Positions 24,179 through 34,720 of a stretch of 64,000 nucleotides of DNA are shown here, in pieces. The notes beneath the pieces were generated by a model, which worked only from the letters and a program-made list of their open reading frames with translations, was not told where the DNA came from and made no database searches. The translations under genes and the position numbers were made by a program. The stretch comes from Aphrophora alni (taxonomy: Eukaryota; Arthropoda; Insecta; Hemiptera; Aphrophoridae). The first letter of the stretch is position 1; the number at the start of each line of letters is the position of its first letter. The DNA lies in NCBI GenBank assembly GCA_963513935.1, contig OY740769.1, positions 72,805,712-72,869,711 of the forward strand. The letters are read 5' to 3'.

Positions 24179-25131
24179 AAAATGGAATTCTATCAAGTAC
24201 CGTCGGTCATCAGTGTAAACAATACAAAAACAAGAAAGTTATATATATTTTTATAAGTCCTTCATTGTTTCATGAAATTAATTGTCTTTTACAACATGAC
24301 CTAATAGTATGTTTTATTATAATTTACATATTTTATATTTTTATATAATTTATATTCACTCAATATGTTAAAAATAATTGTTACTTCATATAACATAATA
24401 CTATATATTGAAAAAAAAACAAAAACAAAAACATCACAACAGTAAAAATAGTCCTAACATTACTTAAAAATTATTTTTGAAACTATATACAGTCAGAAAA
24501 AGTGGTACACTTAGCATTTGTGATACACTAGCTGCTTGGAAAATCGCAGCTGACAAAACAGCAAGTCCCTGCCCACCAAATTAGAGTTGTTTTAGAAACT
24601 GTACAACAGTCTTCGAGTACTAATATAAGGTATTTTACGGATAAATTAGGTCTTCCTGAATAATTCAATATAAATATTAAATAGCTTTGAGAATAATTTG
24701 CTTATTAAAAATCATAATTCTAAAACGTCCGGAAAACCGGATGTTGGGCTTTTATGCAGATACTGCCAACATCCAGAAAACCGAACACTGGGATTGAAAG
24801 TGTTAATAGAGGCTGTGAGAGAAAAGAAGAGGAGGTGCTTAGATATAAACCAACACCGACTTTTAAAACTAAAAAACAAACAAAAAAAACAAAAAAACAA
24901 CCCACATGCTATTTCTAAGATAAAGGAAACACTACCAATAGAGTGTGATGTGATTTTCTTGTTTACACTTGAGAAGAAATATTTGTTGAGCGGATAACGG
25001 ATGAAAGAGAATTGTGGACACATAAAATGCTTCCGAAACCGGTAAGATTTTACAAAGATTGCTTATTCTCAGAAATACTAGACAGCTGATCATTTGTCAA
25101 CTAAGGGTACGAGATCCAACATATTCTATGA
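24179..25131. other. Non-coding with small hairpin
   Basis: A 99-residue plus-strand frame at 24698-24997 is lysine-rich and unrecognised. Near 24741, GGATGTTGG and CCAACATCC form a small stem of 9 bases. No gene is supported. Confidence 0.35.
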
Positions 25132-25234
25132 TTTTATGGACTATTTAAGGACTTTCTTCTGTTCACGTTTTTCAACACAGAACAAAACATTCTTGTTGTG
25201 TGAACAGAAGAAAGTCCTTAAATAGTCCATAAAA
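25132..25234. repeat. 35-bp inverted repeat
   Basis: Bases 25132-25166 are the exact reverse complement of 25200-25234, around a 33-base loop. The right arm continues into an A-rich tail with AACAAAACAAAAAACAAG. It could be the rest of a foldback or MITE. No target duplication was found. Confidence 0.95.
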
Positions 25235-27164
25235 AACAAAACAAAAAACAAGTTAATAGCCACCATTGTAATACTTTCCTAGTACAATCATACAATATAA
25301 AACAAGAAGATCCTTTAAATACCTAAACATTACATTCTTGAGCCTTGTAGAAAATGTTAATTATATTGGTAGATAAAAAAGTTTTATCCCGTAAGAAGTT
25401 TGTTTAAATCAGTTGTTACACAAGTTTTATGAGCCTTAAAATTGTAGATATCATTACTTTCTTGACGTTGGCTAGGTCCTCGTAGCTGTGTAAATATTAA
25501 AAAGTTTTCACTAGCTTCGCTCGTGTCAGTGTCTACGTCATAGCAAGTCTCAAAACTGTACAGATGTGAAGGAGCGTCCATTCGCTATGCTCGTATCAGT
25601 GACTTATTCATGCCCAGTCTCGTAATCATAAGAATATCACATATTCTTGGAAGGTTAGGGTTCGAAATTATATTTTTAACAATAACTTTGCTGTTTGTCA
25701 TCATAGAGAGGTGGCTCTTTGTACCATTTTATACAGAATTGAAATACACAAATGTTTATCTAGTGTAGTATGGTATAAGTTGAATAACATTCGAAAATAA
25801 AGCAAAACTTTTTTAATTATCAGAATTTTCAATTAGATTTTTCCCTTAAACCAAATTTCATGTTCTTATCTTTTTTTTGTGTCCGCTCTCATGCTTGTAT
25901 ACAAGATGACAATGACCATGGATGAACGGCATGTCGAATAAGACTTTTTTGGTTTCCAGAAATCTGTCAAATAACGGAGGCCACACTTGTTAATAATATC
26001 TAAACTTTCCCTTTACTTCGTAAACGGGATAAGTATTATATAGATATATGAAATCTGAATAACGTAAGTTTAATACTGTAATTAAAAATTTAAATAATTG
26101 CACACGTTTTGTTTTCTTTTATACTAGATAGCTTACACTTAATATTGATCAAATAGGAATTTAGTAAAATATTTTATGTTCATTCCAATTTCAAGCCAAG
26201 TCATTTATATTGAGACTTTTAAGAGTAACTTTTTGGGGTGTTGTTAGGATTTAGGGTTAATTTAGGATTTGAAGTTAAGTTAAGTTAAAATGTAATAGAT
26301 AAATATTCAAAGTCCAATCGATTGACAGAGTATATACAATAATTATGAGAGAGTGCAAAAAGTTAGGTAATTGCTTGGCTTGCAACCAACTAACACGTCA
26401 CAAATGACCAAGAGTATATAAGCCAAGGTTGGTGAAAATATGTGGTCAGATGCAGCAAGGAGGTATCAATGGTCAGCTGTCAGCGAATGGAATTAGCACG
26501 AGGTTGCTGGGAGTCTATGCCGGAACGAGACTAGGGTGCTGTCCATAGGATAAGATCGCTAATCGAAGAGAATTCAATACAGACACAGAGCCACGAGGGG
26601 TCGGCAATAGGAAGGTGAGCAACCTTTATGTGTAAAGCAATTCAGTAAATCTTGGAATTCATATTTAAATATTTTGTCAAAATCATTGGGGATAGCTCTG
26701 GAATGAAAGCTTAGGATATGTACCTTGTAAATGAAGTTAATGTTGAATGTTGATATTTAAGCACATTAGAGATAATAGTAATTAATTAGAGATGTTTTAC
26801 ATGAATAGAATCATTAATAATAATGAAATTGTCAATACAAATATTTATAGCATATAATCAATGATTGTCCAAATAATTTTAATTTCATTAGAACCCGACT
26901 CCAGGAATCTCTTTTGTAAAATGTGGATTGTACAAAATAGTTTTTCAGTGGAAATTTAAAGTTAGTTATTATCTAAAACTCTTCCACTGACACAAATTTT
27001 ATATAAAAATAAATCAACTAATAATAAAACTGAACGTTTCAGAACTCGGAAGTTCAAAAATTGAAATAATCTTTAAATCGACAGCCTGCACAAGATACGA
27101 AGGGGATACCCAAAAGAAACCATCTTATTTAAAAAAAAATTATTAAATTTTTAAACAAAAACCT
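25235..27164. other. Non-coding, with a promoter-like patch near 26.4 kb
   Basis: At about 26416 GTATATAAGC is a good TATA box, and a TCAGAT initiator-like site lies about 34 bases further on, within a GC-richer stretch to about 26640. This could be the promoter of an LTR. I could not define LTR ends or a duplication. A repeated phrase around GCTCGTGTCAGTG / GCTCGTATCAGTG occurs at about 25525 and 25587. Confidence 0.35.
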
Positions 27165-27731
27165 TCAATCTTTTTCAAAGTACCCACCACTGGCACTAAT
27201 ACACTTGGCCAATCTTTTATTTCATTGTTCAAAATATTTTTTAAAGTCGTGCTCTGTGAAGCCTAACAGCACCTCCGTTATTTATTCCTTCACCTCAGCA
27301 ACATTGGCAAAACGCTTTCCTTTCATATTTCTTTTCATTCGGGGAAATAAAAAAAGTCCTATAGAGTAAAATTGGGTGAATTGGGGGGCGACACAATAGT
27401 CATCCATTTTTGGTAAAAAATTTACGCACAGACAAAATTGTGTCAGCAGGGGCATTGTCGAGATGGAAAAACCAGACACCCGGTTGCCACAAATCAGGTC
27501 TCTTCTGCTGCAAACTGTTGCACAATATTTTTAAAACTTATAGCCTGGTTAACTGCATGACTCTGTGGAACAAACTCTGAATGGACAACTCTTCTCACAT
27601 CGAAGAAACAAAGCAGCATTGTTTTGAGTTTGATTTCACTTGACAAGGTTTTTTGGGGCGAGGTGAACTTGGAGTCTTCCACTGGCTAGATTGTTGCTTC
27701 ATTTCAGGGTCGTAACCGTAGCACCTTGGAA
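27165..27731 (-). pseudogene. Mariner transposase C-terminal two thirds
   Basis: On the minus strand, GYDPEMKQQSSQWKT begins the fragment near 27715. Then come MLLCFFDVRRVVHSEFVPQS at about 27610, FLFPRMKRNMKGKRF near 27340, and a tail close to KYFEQ*NKRLAKCISASGGY ending at TGA 27167. These are the hallmark blocks of a Tc1/mariner (DD34D) enzyme. The third block normally follows PDLAPCD, which is eroded here to YSIGL. A frameshift lies near 27485 and stops near 27280 and 27218. The N-terminal DNA-binding part is missing, with truncation at about 27731. Confidence 0.85.
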
Positions 27732-28273
27732 AAAAGTTTAAATTATTCTGAAATTCTTCTTTTAAAGCACGCATAATCTATTCTGTATTTCTCACATAAA
27801 TGAACCATCAAGTTGTAGTAAGGTGAATCAAACATAGCTAATCTAAAAAAATAAAGATATTTCACTTCTACTCTTTTCTGACAAAGATGAGAGTGATTCT
27901 CCAACTGAAGTGATGATAGTGATACTGGTGTTGTGGACGAATCATAAATTGTTAAAATGTAATAAGTTTGAGATCGAAAAGTCTCTAATGATTGTTTTAT
28001 AATAAACAAAATATTTTCCTTGTAATGTTTTATGTATGTATACGGAGTTTAAAATAAGTGTGATACACCCCGATATAATTTAAATGGATTGTTATATCAA
28101 TGTAAAACTTCTACCATAACTATTATTATGACACTTTTTCTGGCATATAAGGGGGCGAGAGTAAAATAACGAAGGCAACTTTCATTTTTTTAAATGGAAA
28201 ACTCTATCTTGTGACATTATTCGAAAGGTCTATGTAATAGAAAAATAATGGAACCTCCAAAATATTTCTAGTG
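27732..28273. other. Non-coding spacer
   Basis: An 88-residue minus-strand frame at 27743-28009 has no recognisable domain and does not continue the adjacent mariner. Nothing else is seen. Confidence 0.35.
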
Positions 28274-28967
28274 CAGTAGAGTCTCGCAAACTCGGCACTC
28301 GATAACCCGGCAGTCCGGATTACTCGGCGACCCCGACGGGAAAAAATATATTGTTAAAAACAGCGATGTTCGTAAAAGTTCGGCAGATCCCAAAGCGGGC
28401 ATTAACTTTGATCGCTCGAATCGTTGATGGTACTTTTCCCACGTTAAACTCGTCACAAAGCTTTTTTACAGATTCCCCTCTATCAAGTCTTTTTAACACA
28501 TTTAACCGTGTCTCAAACGAAACCAACACACGCTTCCGTTTTCGTAACTCGCTCATTTTTATTTACAGTATATACTGTGTGTAGATCATAACCAGTCAAA
28601 GAAAACTGAAAAGAAATATTATATTTTCCATAATGTATACTAAATTGATTCGTGGGAAAAAAGCAACCCATCAAACGTTTTTGCAGGTTTTTTCTGCTAT
28701 ACCGACGGGTGCCAATGTTGGTGTTTTTACGCCGCCGACAATGGGATACCGCTATCGACAAGGTCGTTTGACTCACCGCTGCTATGGTGCTGCGGTGTTT
28801 TTACACCGCCGACAATGGGATACCGCTATCGACAAAGTCGTTTGATATCGCCGCCGCTTTGGTGTTGAAATAGATTTTATTTTTTGCCCTTATTCCTGAT
28901 AACCCGGCATTTCACAAACTCGGCACACTTCCGGTCCACATTACGCTGAGTTTGCGGGACTCTACTG
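28274..28967 (-). mobile_element. Internally deleted pogo/Tigger-like transposon
   Basis: The ends are inverted: CAGTAGAGTCTCGCAAACTC on the left and, read inward from 28967, CAGTAGAGTCCCGCAAACTC on the right. A further GGCA...CTCG block is shared. These ends are typical of Tigger elements. TA follows the right end, but the left flank is TG, so the TA duplication is not intact. Within the 5' non-coding part lies a 74-base direct duplication (28721-28794 and 28795-28868) that includes CCGACAATGGGATACCGCTA. The GC-rich composition stands out against the flanks. Confidence 0.9.
28434..28556 (-). pseudogene. pogo/Tigger transposase N-terminal HTH remnant
   Basis: From ATG 28556, MSELRKRKRVLVSFETRLNV and then VKKLCDEFNVGKV reproduce the first CENP-B-type (psq) helix-turn-helix of Tigger transposases. 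After about 41 codons the family similarity stops abruptly at a deletion junction near 28434. The rest of the frame reads through the 3' end of the element. The DDE domain is absent. Confidence 0.85.
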
Positions 28968-29034
28968 TACATCTCTGGCAAAAGTTATATGAAAAAATTA
29001 GTTATGATTAACTTGTGTGTCTCTTACCTGTTTT
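28968..29034. other. Short spacer between transposons
   Basis: No structure seen. Confidence 0.3.
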
Positions 29035-29731
29035 AATTTAACAAGTGCTCGAATTGGTGACCATCAGTGGTTTGGTAGTATGCTACCTATTTGTAAAAAA
29101 CTGAGACAGCATTCGCAAAAGATTCTCTTGAAATGGATTGAGAATTTATAAATTCTACCCTGGAAGTCATTAACATCAGTTGGCTTAATTTCATAAACAA
29201 GGTTTTTAGTGTGTCCCCAAAAGAAATAGTTTAGTGGATTAAGGTTAGGAGACTAATCCTCAGCACTTCTTCTGACTATCCATTTTCTCGGAAAAAGATT
29301 GTCCAAGTATTGTTGTACGTCACAGCAGTAGTGTGGTGGTGCTCCATCTTGTACCAACTAAATGTTTTCTGTCTCCTGTACAAAAATATTTTGGAGTGCA
29401 GGCACGATCTGGTTGGCAAGCATCTCTAAATATTTCTCGTACTTCAAGTTTTCATCAATTGCCAACAGTCAAATCAACTGGTATTAACTATTCCTGCTCA
29501 AACATTTACTTTTGAAGGACATTGTGTATTAGCCTCAACATACCAATGTGGATTTCTATACGTCCAATAACAACAGTTGTGCCTATTGACATTGATGTTT
29601 ATCATGAAAGTAGCCTCACCCCTAGAAACGATTCTATTTAGTAAACCAGGTTCTGTGTCTATCTTGAATCTAAGTTTGAAAGGCTCACTGTGTTGATGAA
29701 ATGAGGTAATAAAAATCGTGTGAGGTTGCAA
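29035..29731 (-). pseudogene. Mariner-like transposase, catalytic half, inverted
   Basis: From about 29650 the minus strand reads LLNRIVSRGEATFMININVN, then NPHWYVEANTQ, then in another frame QDGAPPHYCCDVQQYLD (about 29340) and SPNLNPLNYFFWGHTKNLVY (about 29250-29190). This is the DDE half of an insect mariner-type transposase. The first catalytic Asp region (usually SDEATF) is altered to RGEATF. The N-terminal half of what looks like the same protein lies next to it on the other strand at 29755-30085. The copy was therefore broken by an inversion. Confidence 0.8.
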
Positions 29732-29754
29732 ACTTATTTAATGATGAGTTTCCA

Positions 29755-30085
29755 AACTGTATCAATCGGATATCAAGGTGTGCAGTGGCAAGATTAGTTC
29801 AAAGGTTCACTGAGACACATAGTATACAAAACAGACCAGGCCTCCTTCAATTGATGAAGATAAATCATTAGATGTCATGCAATCCTTCGTTGAAAATCCC
29901 CACTTACCAATGCGAAGAGCAGCTTTGGAGCACGAAATCACCCATACTTCGGTAAGAAAATCCTTCAAGTTAATAAATTTAAACCTTTTAAAGTCCATCT
30001 AGTACAAGAGCTTAATGAAGATGACTTTGACCATAGTTTTGAATCTTACGACATTATGATGGGTAAGCTAGACGTAAAAATTACA
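29755..30085 (+). pseudogene. Mariner-like transposase, N-terminal half, plus strand
   Basis: The plus strand reads VARLVQRFTETHSIQNRPG, then in a second frame LDVMQSFVENPHLPMRRAAL, HTSVRKILQVNKFKPFKVHL and VQELNEDDFD, ending near DIMMGKLDV at about 30076. These are the paired helix-turn-helix domains and linker that precede the catalytic domain in the same transposase family. In an intact gene the linker leads into the LLNRIV block, which here lies on the opposite strand at about 29650. Confidence 0.8.
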
Positions 30086-30566
30086 AACTCACTGAAATAT
30101 ATTGAGGAAAATGTATGGACAATTCATAATCCAAAAATTGTTGGTAAGAGATATTGGCTTGTTGGTAATTTAAGTATTTCATTAGGTATTATTAAGAAGT
30201 TTTGTATAAATATTTTAAAAAAATTTGTACTGAATTCGTTGTAAACATTATTCAGAAAAGGATGTTTTAAGCTTAACAAATACTAACACTCATATTTTGT
30301 CAATTGATAATTTCCAGTAATACTGTACTAAATCCTCCCACAACTCTTCCAATTTTCACCTGTGAATATCAATTTACAAGAGATATCAATGATTGAAGAT
30401 GAAAGTGAGTAATTGAAGTCTCTAAGAACAATCCGAAAACATGGTGTTCTCTTTTAAAACATATTTTAAAATTATTTTGGTTAACAATCTACAATAATGG
30501 AAACAAAATATTTTATACATAATATAATTACACAAAAGAATAATTAATATCCCAACAATTTCTAAC
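30086..30566. other. E74 intron sequence
   Basis: No recognised feature. This is intron immediately downstream, in transcription sense, of the exon at 30680-30567. Confidence 0.5.
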
Positions 30567-30680
30567 CTGGTCTAGTATCCGGTTCAGTTTTGATCTGCCG
30601 TAAAGGAGTAGGGAACACCGGTGCTTCACAACTTGCGGTGGGAGATCCAGGAACTACTGAAGCTGGGGTCGCTAATTTCT
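30567..30680 (-). CDS. Eip74EF: Ecdysone-induced protein 74 (E74A), fourth coding exon
   Basis: The acceptor TTTCAG is directly upstream (30686-30681) and the donor GTTAGA follows at 30566. The frame (phase 1 in, phase 1 out) continues the preceding exon in sense and reads EKLATPASVVPGSP, then PLRQIKTEPDTRP. The junction re-creates AANPLLAEKL, which corresponds to a conserved AANPLLxEKL block in fly E74A. IKTE fits a sumoylation consensus and also occurs in the fly protein. E74 is an ETS-domain transcription factor in the ecdysone response and acts in the nucleus. The ETS exons were not found in the remaining 30 kb and presumably lie beyond the window. Confidence 0.85.
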
Positions 30681-31601
30681 CTGAAACAACAATGAGGCCT
30701 TTCAAAATTGTTTTTTAAATCATTGATAAATTGTTAAGATAACAGATTAAATGTATTGTACAGTAAAAATAGATTTAAAAGAAAAAAAACAATGTTCTGT
30801 CAAATAAATTAGTGTCAAAAAACATTGAAAAGTTGTTTTAAAATATTCCCTTTTTAAGAAATGGATGAATTACAATTATCTAATAAAATATACATTTTAT
30901 AAAAACATGTTAACTATACAATTTAAAAATCATTAAATTCCTTACAATTTGGTTTTTTACTCATTTCTATGTGACTAAAATTGACCAAATTTTGACGTTT
31001 TAAAAGTGCCATTAAAACTTCTCATATGATAAAGACACAATTTTTACATGCTTTAATTGTTAATAACACAAGAACCATATGTTGTATTAAAAATTCTAAG
31101 AATATGTGTTTTAGATAACTGAATTACCTTTATTTTGAGCAATTATTTGTTGCTCTATGATGAAAATTTACCAAGTTATGATTGAAATAAGAAAATAAAC
31201 TACTCGTACAAATAAAAATTAAAAATATATCAATTCATGAATAATGATATTATTTGGTATCGTTTCTTGAATGTAGAGAATATTAAAATGGCTGATATTT
31301 GCCATTAAATTTGTGATGTTTATGGAGAATAAGTAATGAGTACAGAGATGGGTGTGAATTTTTAATGAAGGACGCTAAATGAGCATGATGATGAATGGAG
31401 CAGGTGAAGATCTCTCTTGAATAAAGATATGGTGCAGTGTAGGTGAATAGAGATTCAGGACAACAGACAATTCACCATTACATCACTTTTCCACCATTTT
31501 CAAATTTCATAGTGCAATGTCAGAAAATGGGTTCTGCTGGGTCTCAAAGATGCATACAGTATGACACAAAATAAAATTGCAGGGCAGGATATATATATAT
31601 A
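30681..31601. other. E74 intron sequence
   Basis: AT-rich and without a recognised feature up to the mariner element. A short (TA)n tract precedes that element at about 31590-31601. Confidence 0.5.
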
Positions 31602-32492
31602 CCGGGTGTTTCAAAATGAATAGCGGGGTTTTAACGCTTTATAACTTTTATTACATTAAACTTACGGCTATAAATGACACATCAAATGAAAAAGCAACTC
31701 AAAGAGTTTTACAGAAAAGCCTACAAGTGTTCAATGTGAGCACCATTCGTCACACGGCACACATCAAGAGGATATGCGAGTTCTTCCCAAACTTTGATTA
31801 GTGTTTCTTGAGTAATTGTTGTAACAGCTGCTTCAATCCTGTTTCTTAATTCAGGAAGGTCAGTTGGTAGTGGATGCACATACACACGATCCTTTATGAA
31901 CCCCCAAAGGTAGAAATCGCAAGGCGTCAGATCGGGTGACCGTGGAGGCCATGCGAAACAAACTTTGTCATTGGACCCTTTGCGGCCAATTCAGCGGTCG
32001 GGTACAGTAACGTTCAACCAATCGCGTACTTCGTTGTGCCAGTGAGGCGGCGCACCATCTTCCTTGAAAATGAAGTTCTCTTGTTCATCATCTTTCAACT
32101 GAGGGAAGAGCCATAACTGTAGAGTATCAAGATAAGAAGTACCAGTTTCAGTTGCTTCGCCAAAAAGTTACAGTTGCTTCATCCATCTACGGATGTTATT
32201 ATCACCTGGAGGATCACAACTGAACTTAATACGGAACGCACGTTGCACAGTAACTACAGATTCCGTCTTTGCAAACTGTAAAACACAAAAAGCTTTCTGT
32301 TCACTAGTCGCCATCTTTGCCACTAGCGCTTTCTAATGGATGGCGGCGAAAACATTGCATGCACATGCGCACTGGTGCCAACAAACAAAACTGTTTGAGT
32401 TGCTGTTTCATTGATGTATCATTTATAGCTGTAATTGTAATGTAATAAAAATTATAAGACATTAAAACCCTGCTATTCATTTTGAAATACTC

Positions 32493-32494
<2 letters not shown>
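31602..32494 (-). mobile_element. Mariner-like element with about 100-bp inverted ends
   Basis: The left end (CCGGGTGTTTCAAAATGAAT) and the right end read inward (CCGAGTATTTCAAAATGAAT) are the start of imperfect inverted repeats. These extend about 100 bases to a GAGTTG/CAACTC block. TA flanks both ends (31600-31601 and 32495-32496), and the element sits in or next to a long TA microsatellite. It carries a shortened transposase gene. Confidence 0.9.
31721..32314 (-). pseudogene. Mariner-like transposase, shortened and interrupted
   Basis: From ATG 32314 it reads MATSEQKAFCVLQFAKTESV and VTVQRAFRIKF (helix-turn-helix), then a stop near 32175 and a junction. It resumes with TSYLDTLQLWLFPQL, then EDGAPPHWHNEVRDWLN, WPPRSPDLTPCDFYLWGFIK and a tail to TAG at 31723. 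At 198 codons it is much shorter than a usual enzyme of about 340-350 residues, because the segment with the first catalytic Asp is deleted. A TGA near 31993 replaces a Trp. It belongs to the same broad group as 13830-14277. Confidence 0.88.

Positions 32495-32542
<48 letters not shown>
32495..32542. repeat. (TA)n microsatellite
   Basis: About 24 uninterrupted TA units next to the right end of the mariner-like element. Confidence 0.95.
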
Positions 32543-32545
<3 letters not shown>

Positions 32546-34390
32546 CAATGAACAAGTCAACAACTTTAGAGCTGTGTAGTCACCAGGAACAAAACATAGG
32601 TGTCGCATGCAACCCCTGAATCAAAGCTACAATAAAGGGAGTGGAGATACACTTCCTCATCATGAAATTCAAGCAGACATTCCCCCCCCCCCCCAGAAGA
32701 TCATAAATACAGTGACTGTTGCATTTAAGAAAACGGTCAAGTACATCCTAATAAATGCAGAGAAAAAGTAAAGCCTGTCAGAGAAGAAAGAGCTACTGAT
32801 ATCACAGCATACTATACAGATAAATATTAAAGACTCTACACGTAGGGTATCTGCCGATTATGGTCCAAATCTAACCATTTTGTGGAGAATTCTGAAAAGG
32901 CATATATTATGACGGTTTTACCATATGTCTTTTTACCAAGCGTTTGATGCAGACAATTATGAAGGTTGTATTAATTTCTATACTTGAGGGCAAGATAACT
33001 TACAACACAATTACTCTTATTCCATCATTTTTCTTGATATGATGAAAAGTTCAACTGCCACACCATGCAATACTGGCCTGTAAACAATCTGTAATTGCTG
33101 AGAGAGGTGGATAATAAAAAGATATTGATGCTGAATATATGGGGCTTTATTTCTTCCTAGGTACACTAAATGGAGAGATGTACAACTTTTTCTTAAATAT
33201 TACTTAAAAAAATATTGATGGATCTTCCTGTTGAATAAGGTGCATCTTTTTGTTGTCCCTCACTGAACCAAATATATCCAAAATTATACAGCCTTTATAC
33301 AACTTCATTAATTTCCAAAATATTAGGAATTCTTGAATATAGCAATTCGATGAGAAACATTGAACATGAATTAATGAACACAATTTTACAATTTTAAACC
33401 ACTGCAAAAACAAAACTAGGTTAATTTCTACAATTTTGAACGTTTTCATAAAAAATGTTGTAACTTTTGTTCCATTCAAGATTTTTGCATGATTATTAAA
33501 ATTATTTTTATGGTATAACATGTCATGTTATAATAATTACTGTCTCATCGGCTTTGCTAGCTTGGAAGTCGGGATAATTACATTTTCCTTTACCTTTTTA
33601 AAGCAAAGTTTAAAATAGATAAGCCTAATAATATATAAAAAAATAATATTTAAAAAAAATCCTAAACAACTACATGAACACGAGTGGTAAACATGTCCGT
33701 CATTCGCAGCAGTCAACAATAGAATGGCCTTAGATAATTGGAAGCCATCCGTTGATCACACTATTTATACCTATAGTATCCCAAGTTGTGTCTCACAGTG
33801 ATATTGATCATTTTAAATCAAACATAGACTAATGCTTAACCAGATAACATACTTATATAAAAAAGAAAACAGTATGAAAATCAGATCAGCGGTTCTTGAG
33901 TTATAAACTTACTAACAGACAAACAGAGAGAAATAGCATTTTATATAAACAGATTTAAATATACTTATAAAGTATACATAAGTACCACAATACTATTGTC
34001 ATAGAACACTTTAATGATCATTTGATTGGTTATGTGATCGTCTTTAATTTGGTTGTCAGGAAATGTGATTAGTTACCCTTGCCTTTCCTCCGATGTACCA
34101 CTAAGGCACAAATGAGAGATTGTCGTAATCATAGCCAGTCGAGTTGTTCACCATCAGCAAGATAGTTGCCTCTTTACTCCGGTCTCAATTTAAGTTTTAA
34201 AGTTTCATAATTAAAGTGTGTGGCTGATTTTCTGTCACGTCGTAGTGTCCCAAGGGTTTCCTGGGAGGCCGTATTATTAGTCCAGCCACCAGTGTGAGTG
34301 AATTTCCCTGTTGGGAATAGGCCTAACTGCTAAAGGTCCAGGTTTAACTGTGTCTTGTGTTACTTTATAGTTTAATATTTAGTTTGGTAA
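32543..34390. other. E74 intron sequence
   Basis: No recognised gene. A C10 tract lies near 32683. A 105-residue minus-strand frame at 33204-33521 has no family resemblance and AT-driven composition. Confidence 0.4.
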
Positions 34391-34720
34391 TTATTCTGGT
34401 AACATTATACTGGTGACATTGGGCACAGATTGCTCCAATAATTCTGTTTTTATCTCCTCCAGGATAATGTGAAGGAGATCTCTACATGTAACTATGCTCT
34501 TGGAGAAGTTTAAGGATCGGTGGGGTTCCACCGATATCTTGACTTGATCGAAGAAAGTAGTCATCTTAAATAGTGATAAGCTTAGTTTTCGGCCGCTTGT
34601 CTCTACCAAAAGTGTTCCTTTCAAATCCTTCCGTATGAAAGCTACAGGACCTGATCTGCCAGTAAAGGTCGTTCTATTAGGAAGGCCAAAACCTTTTATA
34701 GGTCTTTCCCTTCTTCCGTA
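34391..34720 (-). pseudogene. LINE ORF1 (gag-like) fragment
   Basis: The minus strand reads GPVAFIRK in one frame (about 34645) and then KGTLLVETSGRKLSL, VKISVEPHRSLNFSKSIVTC and EEIKTELLEQSVPNV. This is the pre-C2HC region of the nucleic-acid-binding ORF1 protein of Jockey-like LINEs, where V-x-V-E-P-H-R-x-L-N-x-S-K is a recognisable signature. The zinc knuckles should follow but are not seen, so the piece is truncated. Confidence 0.7.

Noticed and set aside
24698..24997. 99-residue plus-strand open frame and its antisense frame of 103 residues
   Set aside because: Lysine/asparagine tracts and open frames on both strands point to base composition rather than a gene.
25384..25581. 65-residue minus-strand frame near a repeated GCTCGTGTCAGTG phrase
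   Set aside because: Composition is gene-like, but no domain, start context or splice sites support it.
26239..26993. A complete LTR starting TGTTAGG
   Set aside because: No matching end with a target duplication could be found.
1..30566. ETS domain exons of E74
   Set aside because: I looked on the minus strand for the conserved ETS signature (a tryptophan-rich LWEFLL-type block) and for a phase-1 acceptor exon with E74-like content. None was convincing, so no further exon is claimed.
33204..33521. 105-residue minus-strand open frame
   Set aside because: Rich in Phe, Ile and Lys as expected from AT-rich DNA. No family signature found.
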